64,000 nt of DNA, from positions 6,411,876-6,475,875 of the forward strand of contig CAADRB010000001.1 in NCBI GenBank assembly GCA_900708905.1. The letters run 5' to 3'. The notes under the pieces were generated by a model. That model had not been told where the DNA came from. It was given only the letters and a program-made list of their open reading frames with translations, and made no database searches. Position numbers and translations under genes: made by a program. The DNA comes from Hymenolepis diminuta (Eukaryota > Platyhelminthes > Cestoda > Cyclophyllidea > Hymenolepididae). Below are positions 47,701-60,500 of this stretch, piece after piece; position 1 is the first letter of the stretch; the number at the start of each line of letters is the position of its first letter.

Positions 47701-50700
47701 ATAAAATTACTGTTTTCATTGTCACTGAATTTCAATCTCAACTTCTTATGGAGATTATACGGCAACAAAAAAGAATTTTAATATATAAGTTTTAAAACTT
47801 CAGCATTTGGAAAGTTGGCATTTTAAAACTCTAAAGTTGGTATTAGCTTAAAATCGGGATATAGCAAGCGCTTAAAGAAGAAATTGGTCATGTAACTACT
47901 CCTCTTATTATTCGAGGGTCAAGGCTGCTCAACAGGATTATTTCTACAAATATAACCGTCAGAACTAAACATTACAAGTTAGAGAGGGAAAGAATGTCTA
48001 AATGTAGAAGAGTTAGTTATGAAGTCTCGAAGACCTCTATCTTCATCGTCCTAAAATGCAATGGTTGCGCGTCCTATTGTCTAATTTGTAAATGAACTCA
48101 TATTATTATTATTATTAAATGAAAATTTCAGTTTTTATGGATTATTTGACGTAAATTATTCATTTGAAATGCAATAATTCCTTCAATTCTATAATGTTTA
48201 TTATTCCTATGCTAATACATCTAACTACTATCATGTTTTATTTCATAACATTACTTGATTGAAAAAAAACATCTCTTTCTTTGTGTTTTATTTGAATACA
48301 ATAATTACAGTTGTAAACGAACGGATATTTGAATCCTTTCTTTCGGGTTAAAAGCTTTTCAGCTTGATGGATGCCAGGCGGACTGTTGTTCACATTCCGA
48401 TAACCGATAATAAGGGATCCTATTTGAAAAGACTACCTCACTTTCATACTTATATTTTATTAATTATCCATCTATGGTTGAGGTAGAGAGAAGAAATCTC
48501 AAAGTGCATTATCCATAAGGAGAAGATAACTATTCATGCGTCTTCTTCAGCGTCCAAGTTGGCTAGACAAGTATCTGATGGGCAAAGAATTTAAAATCTT
48601 TCATCTTTACTCATTAATTATCAGTATTACTAAAATGGCAATGCAAGACCTATTCCAGTTTTAATTATTAGTTGGCATTTTTATTTGCAGAATATTTCAT
48701 TTAAGGATGAAAAAGGGGGAGCGGATGGATATGATAATATTAGTAAAGTCATCGTTGTTTGAATTTTGGGTTTTTCACTTTCTCAGAGGAAATATAATTC
48801 ACTTTGAGATTTCTAACACCTCCAGTGCTCAATTTTCCTATCTACGAGACTCAGAGCTTGTTAATCAATTAAGTTATTTTAATAGTTGTTCATTTCATTT
48901 TGATTCATTCATACATTTTCATAGACACATACGAAGACAATTTAAACATGACGCAGCTCCTTCGAGTTAATTCGAAATAAACCCCATTTATTAAACTAGC
49001 CTTCACAATGCATACATAAACTTTTCAGATTAAGATAAATCCAAAAAAGTTTAGTTATGAAAAAAATTTATATTATCTTACTTTCAAATGTCCTAAAGTA
49101 AATGCTTATGATATTTGATTTTTATGGTGCAGAATTACAAATCTTCGGTTGCAAACTTTGAACGATAACCATCCGAGAGTTATTTTCGAATGTATGTATA
49201 AGCTCAGACACCAACTTCCCTATTATCTTACCAGTCAACCCCATTTCGCAAGAACAATGATGTTAACAAATCAGAAATCTTTTTCTCATTGTACACATCA
49301 TGAATACTTACAAATTTGCATACCTTACTCTGAGTAATTTCGCATAGTTTAGAGGTTCAATAGGGAAAATGAGTAACAACATATAACATCCTTCAGGCAG
49401 TGTAATCAAGCAGAGCAAATTGTAATGATAAGTGTATTTTTTATTATTAAGCTCTCTTTTACTCACCTAAATTTTCTGCATAAATTAAAGAGGGAGGTAT
49501 AATATTCAATATTATATTTAACCAATGAGCTGTGAGGAAAATTGGAATCGATTTCGAATTTTTAAATCCTCTTTTGTACTTAAAAGTCTCTCGGCGTTAC
49601 TTTCGATCAGAAATTAGTTATAAGTTAAGTGGACGATTGCAACTTGGTGAACTCTAAATTGTGTAAACTATTGTGCGTCGGCAGCTCATTGGTCACCGGG
49701 CTCGTCTATCAGATTAGAGGTGGCCGATTCTGATCCCATCAACATACGCCCAGCAAGCTGAATTTAGGACGATTTAGAGGTGAACTTGGATAAAATAAGG
49801 GCAGTATTAATCAGAGGACAAGTGAACCGCTGAAGGAGACGGGGTAATCACAATTCGACCATTTCACTATTTTATCAGTGCACTTTCTGAATGTAAGTAG
49901 TTGGTTTAGAGAAAAATCATCAAATGAAGCCTTAATTCTTCAGGTGATTCACGTATACTTTTTTCACCGAATGTGTAGCATTTTTGCGAAGATTTCTGCA
50001 CTTGATTAGTGTGATTTGAATATTTTAATTGCATGTTAAGCAGATTTAAGACCAAAAATCCATTTACGAATTTTCACAATCGCACACAGCACACAAAGCA
50101 AAGACCGCCAAGTAGTAGAAGAAACTTGAGTAAAGTAAAGCAGGAAGAGAATAGTTTTAAGTAATCATATTCTTGAATGGGAGTGTACTAGATCTGAGAT
50201 TTTGTCTAAAATAGGTTACCAATATTTATTGCGAGCCTTGTCATCTAAGCTGATTTACTGAGCGGAGAGTAGAAGGTCGATCATGGAATGCATTATTGAA
50301 ATTTATAGTAATTATATTTAAATATTACTCTTTAATGCAAGATAGGTAAGTAAAGTAAAGAAATATATAATCTTTTTAAAAGTGATTTTATCTGTGTTTA
50401 TCTAAAACCGTAATTTAGGACACTTTTTCAGAACGTTTTCTAAATATAATTCATATTATAATTCTTCGTGTTTTGTTTAAGTTGTTTTAATCAAATCCCT
50501 AATTAATTTATTTGCATCCTGTTTATTTTTGAATAAAATAATGATTAAAACCAAATTTTGGGAAAATATTCGTGGTCTAGAACAATTTTACTATCCTCGA
50601 TTCTCTGCCTTATAGAAAGTCGCAGTATTTCTTTATTAACAGATGGGTAAATAATATTTTCTTCTACTAAGTATTATTCACTGTATACCCCCAGAGGTCG

Positions 50701-53514
50701 ACGTTTAGAATTCTGAACCGCTTGAGATCTAATAAGTTAGTTTAACATCAAAGCGAGCATAAACGTTACTAATTTTAAAGCTGTAAATATTAGCTTATAC
50801 CGGCTAACGCTCTATTAAAATGAGGATAGGAGTGGTGAAGATGGACAACTTAGAGCTGGATCATGAAATATGTGACCATGAAGCTACAAGAGAATTCAAA
50901 TCTCCGTTCATGAATATCAGTGCAATTGTCTTGGAAACAGTTCTTCAATAGGCATGAACTTCTCAAGTACCCTGGAGGTGTTAAGAGCAAAGATTCGCAA
51001 ATTGGAACTCACTCCCCAGAGATATCCTTACTTTTCAAAAAATATCTTTCTCCCCATTTTGGTGACTGGAATTATTTATATTTAAAAACTATACATCTTT
51101 AAGACCATATCGTATTTGTAATACGAACATTAAATAATCATTTTTAGATCAACCGTACCAATATCAATTAATTATTGGAATTAGTAATATTAGTATTCAT
51201 GGGAACAAAATCTTTTATAAGTTTCAATCATGGGATAGAATTTGATTATACGAAATATCAGAGCAATTTAATTAGAGATGAATTGGTGGAGCCGAATCAG
51301 AGTACAACTTCGAAGCCAAGATGTCAAGAACCATATTTTCCTCGAATTCTAGAAGCACTGAATTGTTGAATTTATCATAGGGGACGTAATTCGTCCTGCA
51401 ATACGTGAATTTCCAAAGGTTTAATTTTTTAATTTGATCTCTGAGATTGTAGGAAGCTGATATTCGCTAAATTCAGAGCTTAATTGATTGGTCATGCCCA
51501 TGCTAATCAGTTGTATCTTATTACAAGCATAAGCAGACGGATAAAACTCGCAAAGACATTTTAAGCATAACAGAGGTCTCTAGCATTACCAACTAGGTCG
51601 GTAAGCTCTGGGCATCGCGGATATGAACTCACTTAGAATCCTCCGGTTCAAATTCGAAAATTATGATATGGAGCAGTGAATTACACTAATCAAATAAATA
51701 GATAATAACCTCGAGGACCTAGAATTAAGGTGAGGTAATAGGCTTTTGATACACCCGCTTTATCCTCTTCTTTCACCCTATCCACTTTGTCCTCGTCACT
51801 ACTTATATGACTAATATTTTCCACCCCTAGAGTTTAAATGCTACCTCGTTATTGAAATTTGTAGAATGAGTTATTTTGTCGTTTGTGGTAAAAGCAGTAA
51901 AATATTAGTAAAAGAGTATTTAATTTTAAATTTTCATTGAAAATATCTTTTCTCAAACAGTAACGAGATAAATTTAATTCTTACAAATCGTTAATGTTTA
52001 ATTTTCCTTCATGTGAAGAAAAACTGCAGCATATTTCATTAGTGACATTTATTTATTTTTTAAGTATAATTTTGAATATTTAACGTTATAAGACTTGGAT
52101 GAAGTTTACAACTCATTAGTCGTCGTAAACTGAATCATCAGCATTCACAATACATTCCAGCAAATGTTCTGTTGCATCAACCTTCTACCTCGACTGGATT
52201 ACTAAGTCTTCTTCGATCTTTCGATTTATTCTGAACGGCATTGTTAAATAGAAAATTCAGTAAGTATTTTAATGATGCCTAAGATCTGTTATATTCAGAA
52301 TAAAAGGGACCCCAACTCACCATTTTCTCATGAGTGAAATTAGATTACTTATTTCTTTTGACTCTTATGAAAAAATTCAGAATATGGTTTAAATGAATTT
52401 TACATTACTTTAAATTACAAAAGGTTTCGATTTCCACAGAAATTTTGCAAATTAAACGAAGTAACATATGTTGCTTGAGCAATACGGGTAACTAAACTTG
52501 TTTCTAGATGTCACTTCGTCAAAAACAAATTTCCAAGAGCAAAATCTGAGAAAGTGAGTTTTGAATCCAAATACTTTTAATCAGATCGACTGATCCAACG
52601 TATTTCGTTAGCAACATTACGCATAGAATACAAAAATCTTGAGGTATAACAACAAGCCTATCTGGATATCTTGAAATGTAATATATAAACCTACTGAAAT
52701 ATATAAGTAGAAAAGCATATATCAACTCAATTTGTTACCTTGAATCAAAATCATTAACATGACTAATAATGAATACATTTCCTCCATTTCCAGTCCTTCG
52801 GCCGTTCACCCTATTCAAGATCGTGAACCAATAGAAGACACAAAAGAATGTCTAAAGGAACCCCTCCAGCCAGTTGGTACAGAAGAAATCACTCATCCAA
52901 CCTACTACCAGCATACACCCTCCTCTGTGAGCACACAATCCCCATCACCATGGCAACACTCCAAATTCCTTGCAACCGGCTACTGGCCCCCAACTACAGC
53001 ACCACCTCCTGTAGTCGACATGTTTTTCCGTCCAACATTTCGACACCACCATCATCACAACCAGCATCTTCAACCATTGACGCAACCCAATCCCACATAT
53101 CAAATCCAAGGCCAAACGGATTGGAGCAGGTACGAAGACACCTGCCAATATAATCCCGCACCTTACCAAACTGAATTCTATTCTGATTCGACAGCAACTT
53201 ATGGACTCCAACCAATGGGAAGCACTGGAAGTGACAATAACCACCAATGGGATTCACAGAACTGCAATATGAGAGCCGAAGATGTAGTGGTTTCAGGAAG
53301 ATTTCAACTACAACTTGAAGTTCAAGCAAGAATTAGACGAGGAGAAATGGGAATCACGACAACAACGACGAATTCAGGATCATCTAGCACAACAGGAGGA
53401 GGTTATCTACCGAATGGACCCAATTATGGGATGACAAGTTATAATCGAAATTTACCCGGATATATTGAGCAACAACAATATCGGATTGAAGATGGACAAT
53501 TTGTCGGAAATTAA
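44720..53514 (+). CDS. six1/2: SIX1/2 (sine oculis) homeobox transcription factor
   Basis: A SIX-family transcription factor that usually acts with Eyes absent in eye, muscle, excretory and sensory development. Two exons: 44720-45489 and 52794-53514. The donor TTTAG|gtaaga and acceptor tttccag|TCC agree in phase, giving about 496 residues. Residues ~74-187 form the SIX domain ([12 protein letters not shown]..., [36 protein letters not shown]). Residues ~188-248 form the homeodomain, with the SIX1/2 signature [13 protein letters not shown] and [18 protein letters not shown]. The homeodomain has one extra residue, described in the findings. The N-terminal 70 residues are Ser/Thr/Pro-rich. The second exon encodes a Pro/Gln/His/Thr-rich C-terminal tail with no recognised domain; its assignment rests on strand, phase and polyadenylation context. 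The 44711 GTG in the same frame is not used; ATG at 44720 is the first ATG in this frame. Confidence 0.93.
46601..46808 (+). repeat. Full-length tRNA-derived SINE in SIX1/2 intron
   Basis: The most complete copy, about 208 bases: head CGCGTCAGTGGCACAATGTT, box B region AGATTCGTTACCCATCGGCG, body CCAGTGAGCGGAATGACCAA with CGTCATTGGTTAATTC, then CACAGAATTCTAATTTC, and tail CACTTTCCTTAGGTGGGCCT followed by GGAAGT. It defines the order head, body, conserved tail used to interpret the other fragments. Confidence 0.88.
49674..49775 (+). repeat. SINE head fragment in SIX1/2 intron
   Basis: GTGCGTCGGCAGCTCATTGG, TCACCGGGCTCGTCTATCAG, a box B remnant (CCGATTCTGATCCCATC) and AACATACGCCCAGCAAGCTG follow the SINE head order. 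The body after this has decayed. Confidence 0.65.
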
Positions 53515-53557
53515 ATTATACACATCTAATGTATTTTTGTGAAAATCAATTTATATC

Positions 53558-53586
53558 AATAAAACGAAATAAATGAATAAAATAAA
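53558..53586 (+). terminator. SIX1/2 polyadenylation signals
   Basis: Four AATAAA hexamers fall within 29 bases (53558, 53568, 53576, 53581), starting 44 bases after the SIX1/2 stop codon. This supports the second exon as the real gene end. Confidence 0.8.
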
Positions 53587-53660
53587 ATTTTGTGCACGTC
53601 GATGAATCTAATATTTAAATGGTGGAAAAGTAAGAATATACAAGTGAATCAAGGATGGGA

Positions 53661-53666
53661 TTTATT
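53661..53666 (-). terminator. TIM14 polyadenylation signal overlapping its stop codon
   Basis: On the minus strand the last codons read GAC AAA TAA ATC, so AATAAA is formed by the final Lys codon, the stop codon and the next base. Cleavage would be expected 10-30 bases further on, around 53630-53650, leaving a 3' UTR of a few tens of bases at most. Confidence 0.6.
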
Positions 53667-54246
53667 TGTCACTTTCAAGGTAATCTTTTGCCTCATTGAT
53701 TTTAGCTGCTAGATAAGGAGAACCTCCTAAAATATTCAAGAAAAATGTTATTATATTTGCCACACTTAGAGACTATAGGAATCAAAAGGGACTATAGAAA
53801 ATAACCCATAAACATACCTCGATCAGGATGGTTGATTAGCATAACTCGTTTGTGTGCCTCCCTGATTTTGATCTTATTTGAAGATTGACTAAATTAAAAT
53901 AACGATAGAAAATATTGGGTATGGAATGAAAAATTTGTAAGATTACCAAACCTACGGTACACCTAGAATAAGCGCAGCTTCTCGACGGGACATTTTTGGT
54001 TCAAATCCACCCTTATAATACTTTGACGTCGCCTAAAAACAAGCAAAATAAATAAGCAAGGAGACGGAAACTTACGAAATCAGCAATTTTGATTAAGTCT
54101 TGCACCTGCTTTCCTTTCAATTGTTTTGCCAACTGACGACCAATTAAGCCAATAGCAGCTAATCCAAGACCAAGTAATACCGATCCACTCTAAAATTTAG
54201 GCGAAATTAAGCATAAGGACACGACAAGCCTCTATCCACTAACCAT
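53662..54246 (-). CDS. DNAJC19: TIM14/PAM18 (DNAJC19), mitochondrial import J-protein
   Basis: An inner-membrane J-protein that stimulates mitochondrial Hsp70 in the presequence-translocase import motor. Exons on the minus strand: 54246-54244 (ATG only), 54189-54076, 54032-53956, 53888-53818, 53726-53662; introns 54, 43, 67 and 91 bases. Total about 109 residues (family ~110-116). The N-terminus [20 protein letters not shown] is the membrane segment. Then come [20 protein letters not shown], a family hallmark, and the J-domain core with the catalytic HPD ([20 protein letters not shown]). The J domain is the short C-terminal type typical of TIM14, with a divergent first helix. The only weak point is the start: the first exon would be ATG|gttagt, or the ATG could come by trans-splicing (see findings). 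The neighbours SIX1/2 (convergent) and EHBP1 (divergent) are unrelated in function. Confidence 0.93.
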
Positions 54247-54506
54247 CACAATAAGAAAAGATTGTTTCTGTGGACAGACAGTTAGCATACACTTTTAAGG
54301 TCAAATAACCGCACAATAAAGTAAATTACAATAATTAAATATTAAACCATAATATACAATCTTAAAAAAATTAGATTTATTTTGCCATTTTTGCAGGAAA
54401 TTAACCCTTGATGCCTCCTTTTAATTCTTTCATAAAAATGCAAGGTCGTTTGAGTTTCTAACTGGTTTGTCGGTAAATTCAAATTACTTTGGCGACTTTT
54501 TAAAAA
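54247..54506. promoter_or_regulatory. Compact bidirectional promoter region (TIM14 / EHBP1)
   Basis: Only about 260 bases separate the TIM14 start (minus) from the EHBP1 start (plus), so both promoters must fit here or overlap upstream UTRs. The DNA is AT-rich (TTAAAAAAATTAG near 54361-54373). No CCAAT or GC box was seen. Confidence 0.4.
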
Positions 54507-57500
54507 ATGAGCCTGTGGAAGCGAATTCAGCGGATTGGCATGAAAGCCGCCAAATTTCAGTTCACTATTTCGTTGGAGGAGTTAACAGTAACTTTTGAAA
54601 AGGATTATTGTCCCAAGGGAATCGTTATTGTCTTTACTCGCAGAGGCAGGCGTTGTACGTCAAAAGTAATTAGTAAAATACTACACTTTGGTTTATTAAA
54701 ATAGTTTAAGCAGCTCATTTTACAAATACTTACTTATTTATAATTTTTTTAGGCTGTGAATTTGCATAACTCGGACGCAGATGAGGCCTCGCTGATTTAT
54801 ACCTGGACCTTACCGGACAACTTGGAAGTTATAACAACTCTTTACCGCAATGAGAATAGCATTGCCTTTGAAGATAAGGAATGGACATTCCAAATAGAGG
54901 ATGTAAGTTTTTATTTTGGAATTCTTTCTGCCTTTTCTAATGCTTTCGCTGTTTTCAGCATATTTGATTGATTATAGCTATCGTTATTGCTTCAGAATAG
55001 ACGGACACATAGGCACCGTCCATTTGAAATGAATTTAAGCGTACTTTTGTCGATCTGTTGAATGTTGAATGAATGGTGAGTATGCGTTGAAGTTGGTGAT
55101 AACTGCCGCTCTAATGTATATTAATTAACCTTAGGTAAATTTTACACATGGGAGTTACGCGTGTGATCGTGATTTTATTCATTTGTAGTTCTCTTTGATA
55201 TGGGCCGAATCTGCACAATTGCCAGTCGGTTTAGAAAGGGATTATGACAAAGACAAATGAAGAAAAGTCTTACATGCACAAGTGTTAATGAAATAGCATT
55301 ACCAATTCTCGTTATTTGAGGTGGGAAATAAACACAATTGTAGGCACTCCAAGTTATACACTCTCCATTCGTATATAAAAACACTGCCTCTTTTGTAAGA
55401 AAAATGGTTCAGTTCCCATTTCATCATATTGTCATTAGTTATGTCATATATACTCCTGTATATATAGGAACTTGATGGGCGACTGGACTACTTTTGAAGT
55501 TTTAAAATTGGAATAAGAGGTCTTAGGTCATTTATATTCATTTGGTCGAGTTTGAGAGCAGACATCTGGTCCTCATTATTGATTGTCGATATTGTCGGTA
55601 TGCATTATGCCATAAAGACGGCGCTGGTCATTAATGGTCAAATTTATACTTGTCTTTATCAATGTTCTCTTTTTAAAGTAGTCGAGCAATAGCAATAGTA
55701 GTAATAGTAAATGTCGACAGATGTCATTTATTTTCACTCTCAATTAAATAAAAAAAATGAAATAAGTCTTTCGAAAAAGAATTTTCACTAATATTCAGGA
55801 CAGGTTCGTGGATATATTATTTATTAGAAATCTGAAGGCCTAAAAGATATCCAATCATGAGAGTTCTTTATTGTTAAAATAGTCACTATTAGTCTATACA
55901 TTGATCAAATCAGTTGCTAAGTGATCTCTAATGCGCCCTGCCACATTCAATCCATATAATTTAGTATCATCATGCCTTCTTGGCCTTTGGAAGAAAAAGT
56001 GATTTGAAGTGGTACGGTTTACCATCCTAATCAGTGAACCGATTGACAGGAATCGCACATCGTGGATGAGAATTTCCTCAATAATCTTGGGAGAGAAATT
56101 ATAAAATTTGCATTTCCGAAAATGTATCAGTGCACTAGGTGAATGTTGTATAAGCTCCTCGGTTTCCTACACTGCTTTCTCACAATGAAAAATTTTAATT
56201 TTTTTCCTTACTTTGGGTTATAATATGGTAAATGTTTTTTTTCATTTTGTATTGTTTTAATCGGAAACTAATATTGTTTTTATAACAATTTTTTTTAAAT
56301 TCAGAAGGAAATTCAATTCGCCTAGTGGCTACGATGTTAAAGAACCTAGGGTTTCTTTAATAACAATGAATCAGAAAGGTTTTTAACGGTATTCTATACA
56401 TGTTGTGTTTTTGGTTTAGGATATCTGTACAACCGAAGAGGGATATCATCTTATTTTTCGTTCTCAACAGTCAGATTTTGGCCTTAAGTCTTCTTGTATT
56501 CTAAATTTTACTCAATATCTTCTCCATTTTCACTAGCAGCGTTAAAACCAATTTATAGGGTGATCATTGTAACTCTCTAGCCCATTTAGGAAAGTGTTTC
56601 CTACACTCATTTCTGCTAGAAAGGTAGCATCATGGATCGTCTCTGGTAAGAAACTCAAATTCTACCACTGTTAGCAAGGCTGACTGCTCTGATCAAGATT
56701 CGTGGAAGACAGGGATAGTGAAAGTATAACTTATACTATTTCAGTATAGTATAACCTTATATGATTATCCTCCACGGTACATTTTAGAAGACGTCTCTTT
56801 CTAATATGAGTTTTGGCTAAAGTCGTATCTTGTTCAGTTGGTATTTCAAACTGCGTTTTCACAAGGTTTAAACTAAAAGTCTTAGTAATTATTTGAAACA
56901 GATCTCAGATTTTTAAAAAATATTTCTCCCTTACGATTTATAATAACCTCTTTTTAACTCAGGATTGGGGACTTCAAGCTTTATATATTAACATAAAATA
57001 TAGTCAATCAATGAGGGGCTTTCTTGAGTAGTTTTACTTTATGTAAATTATCAGTCTTCGGATTCCTCCGTTGACATCAGTAGTATATCGTCCTTTCCTC
57101 TCTAGATTGGTGTATCTGCGGAGGACTTTAAAGAGGTACCTACTAATGCTACAACTCGTCGTCGAGTGCTGGCCACTCGTAACCTGAATCTGGCCGAATT
57201 CGCCTCCGCCCTTCCTACACAGAATAATCTTAAGGTCATCCTGCGTGCAGCTTCCAAAAGGGTCTCCTCTGCTACTCTCTTCTTCACTCTTCATGGGCTC
57301 ATGCTTCGATCCGGGGAAGCTACGTGAGTTTGAACTATATTTATCTGTTGCACTATTTATAAATGATTTAGTATATATGAAAGTTGAATTGCACTAAAAA
57401 AATCGTTATTCACGCGGGGACGCACTTAGAATAACTCGTAATGAAGACTGAACACTAAGACGAGCACGAACGAACATGTCCGCTATGTTACAGTCATATA

Positions 57501-60500
57501 AGCTGGATAAGATCATGTAAGATCTTCCTGCTTTGTTCGGCTCTTGGAAGAAAAATATGAACTGAAGTTGGAAGACCGACCATCTTAATCATTCAGCCGA
57601 CGTCTTGCAAAGGTATTCGTTCTGGAGTCCAAAATATTAAACATGAGATTTGAATTCTCGAAAGTTAAATACCTATTGAGTAAATGTTTTATCTACAGAG
57701 ATATGACTCTTGATACCCTTGTTCTATTCTGAACAATTTTTCGACCTCCTCCCCTTTATACTTTATCGAACTTCGTTGCTATCCGATTTTGGTTGCTTTA
57801 CCACTTTAATAACTTGCTCAGCCGCTCACTTTGTAGAACTAAAACTAGTCAGATTCTAAGAAAAGGAAGAAGTACTGCAGCTCAGCCACCTGTCCACTAT
57901 TGAGAAAATAAATATATATAGGATTATATAGAGGATAGATGATTGGCTGACTGGCCGACCAATAGCTAGAGCGGTGGATTCTTCACTGGTGGTCTTATGT
58001 ATCAAAGTTGGAGCGTTGAAGTCCAGCAATCGATAGTTCAGTACATGAGAGATGAGCTTACAAGTGCACTTATTGTACTCGATGCAGTTCCCCGAAAGTA
58101 TTCAATTTGGCGTCCTAACACCACAATGAAAATTGTAAAAATTGTTTGTCTTTGATAGCGATGCTAATGCCATTTAAAAATAATACATTTAAAGTCAAAA
58201 CATACCTTACTGTGAATTCTCCCTACCATATCTAACTTGATTTTTGAACTCGATTCCGTAGAATAATTGCAAGCATTTCACTTATGATCCTTTTTTTCTA
58301 TATGAATCCCTTTACTGTAATAGAATGTTTTCGTTCGGAATGGTAAAATAAATGAATTTCTTGCTGACTGAATAGCATTGTTTTATAACTGGTCATTTGA
58401 CTGATGTAATTTATATTAAATTCGGCCAGATCAAATACATTTTATTAGAAAAAAGCAAGTATAAACCTTATTGAAAGCTTGGTTCACTTATCACATGACC
58501 TATATTGAGGTACTTGGACTACAATTCGGCATGATATTAACGATGCTATGATAGCAGAAGTACTGTGCTACTTATATTCTGAAATCAGGCGTCTTTATAA
58601 TGGAATTGATCTTAAAGAATTAAATTGGTTGTGTTTGATGTGAATTACTATAAATAATTAACTAACCATTTGCGTACTTATACATATAAATTAACGGGCT
58701 GTCACATACTTTCTATGTGGAAGGCAGGTGAAAAAGTCAACACAATTTATGTATTGTTCACTGCGACACATTCCTAATTTCCAAAGTTCGGATTTCAAAA
58801 TTTAATATAAGGTAGCACGTTGAGTCCAAGGGGTAGTTCTCTCACCAATAAAGTATCTTTAATATATGACAGTAGGTGTTGACAGTTGGAAGAAAAATGA
58901 GAAGTGTCAGTAATGAGCGTGAACAACCCAGATAGTGATTAAAAGACTTATTGAGGTACGATAAAACGGTTGACACATTTTATATCTATTTTTCGTCGAT
59001 GAACAACCGATATAACAATCGTTGACTAATAAACAAGTTTCGCAGAAGTGAGCCAGTGTGCACGCTACAGATCCTATGTGGCAGGTCATGCCCTCTCAAT
59101 AAACCTTCTCTTCTAACTGCCAAGAGCGGCTAGCTGGTATTAGCTAGGATAATATGCTGTATGTATCTAGTTGTTTTTGTTGAGGTTTTAATTCATATTT
59201 CCTTGTTCTGCCTCAGCGATGAAGACATGATATCCCTGGCTTCCTCAATGTCCCTTACCTACGCTCCCTCCTCAGCTTACGGCATGATGGGCAGTAGTCG
59301 ATTTGGCAGTGATTCACCCATTCCAGAAGCTGCAAATAGTCCCACTGATGATTTCACTAACATCACCCATCAACTTCAGGCCCTTGAAAGGTGTCCAGAT
59401 CTCCAAGAGGTGGATGAAGAGAACGAGAAGAACGAATTTCCTACCGGGAATAAGAATGAGACTAAAGGTAAGCGGTCCTTTATGCTCTTATGATTGTTTT
59501 TTTTTATGGCAAAGTATAAAAGATTGACATTCGTTTGCCTTGAGTAAACACTATTATTTTAAAATTTATAGTCATGTCAACTTCATTAATTTAAGGTTGT
59601 AAGTAGCTGAATGTAAGATTTTTTTCCTTCTCAACAATTGGAAGATAAAATAAATTGATGTGGCAAGACTGACCGTCATGATTATAGAACGGGTAAATAA
59701 ACAATGGACATTGTGGTGAAGCATTTGCTGCAGTCCAGGGGGGACAAATCATGAAATTTAAATTTTGGGACGTGAACTACCCATTGTAAACCCGAATCTT
59801 AGAAAATCAAATGAAGTAAGACTCTTTAATATCCTAACGTTGTTCTCGATTCATCTTTTTAATCTCTTCCCCTTTATCGCTTCTTAGACTTTCTGTATTT
59901 CGATGTCAGTTGCTTCCCACAAGTAAAACGTGTAAATTATTTTTTTATCACTGCGGGTATTAATAATAAGAAAGGTTACTAAATTTAAATTTATGTCATG
60001 CTTTTAATTAAATTAATAGCAATTACTTTGCTTTTAGTTTACAATTTATTTACTGTCCCCTTCATATCCAAATTTTAGAAAGTACGATTATGGTTATAAA
60101 TTTGTGAAAATATGATCCCCTCTTGATCATTTATTGGACCTGCCGTTAACTGATTTCAATTTGCTTCTTCAATTAAAACCGTAATTGTGTGTAATGAGAA
60201 AAATACAATTGTTATACACGGCGAGCCTCTAAACAAAAGGATGGTTGGTGCGATTCAAGCAGTGTCTGACAGATTTAGGAGTAAGTCAAGAATCAGTCTT
60301 ACTGCGTCTGGGTTCAGGTTGTATACGGAATCATTTTATTATTTTATATATTAAGTTATTTTTTATCATTTCTATAGCGAAATCCCCTGTTGCATGATTC
60401 TATGAGATTTCGTAACCGCCCCATTTTTGCATATGCCATAAAACGACCTTCAATAGGTTAAAAGAGTCTCTCCATTTGTGGAATGTCTGTGCTTTGTTGA

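Larger units (their letters stand above)
45490..52793 (+). other. SIX1/2 intron
   Basis: A 7.3-kb AT-rich intron with canonical GT..AG ends. It contains two SINE copies (46601-46808, 49674-49775). No convincing internal exon was found; the phases of the flanking exons fit without one. Confidence 0.65.

Noticed and set aside
52945..53329. Two ~100-codon minus-strand frames and a 101-codon plus frame over the SIX1/2 second exon
   Set aside because: They are shadows of the low-complexity Pro/Gln/His-rich coding exon in other frames.
54756..54971. Alternative start inside EHBP1 exon 2
   Set aside because: The frame is the exon itself continued past its donor; exon 1 (MSLWKRIQR...) supplies the conserved N-terminus of the C2 domain, so the start is at 54507.
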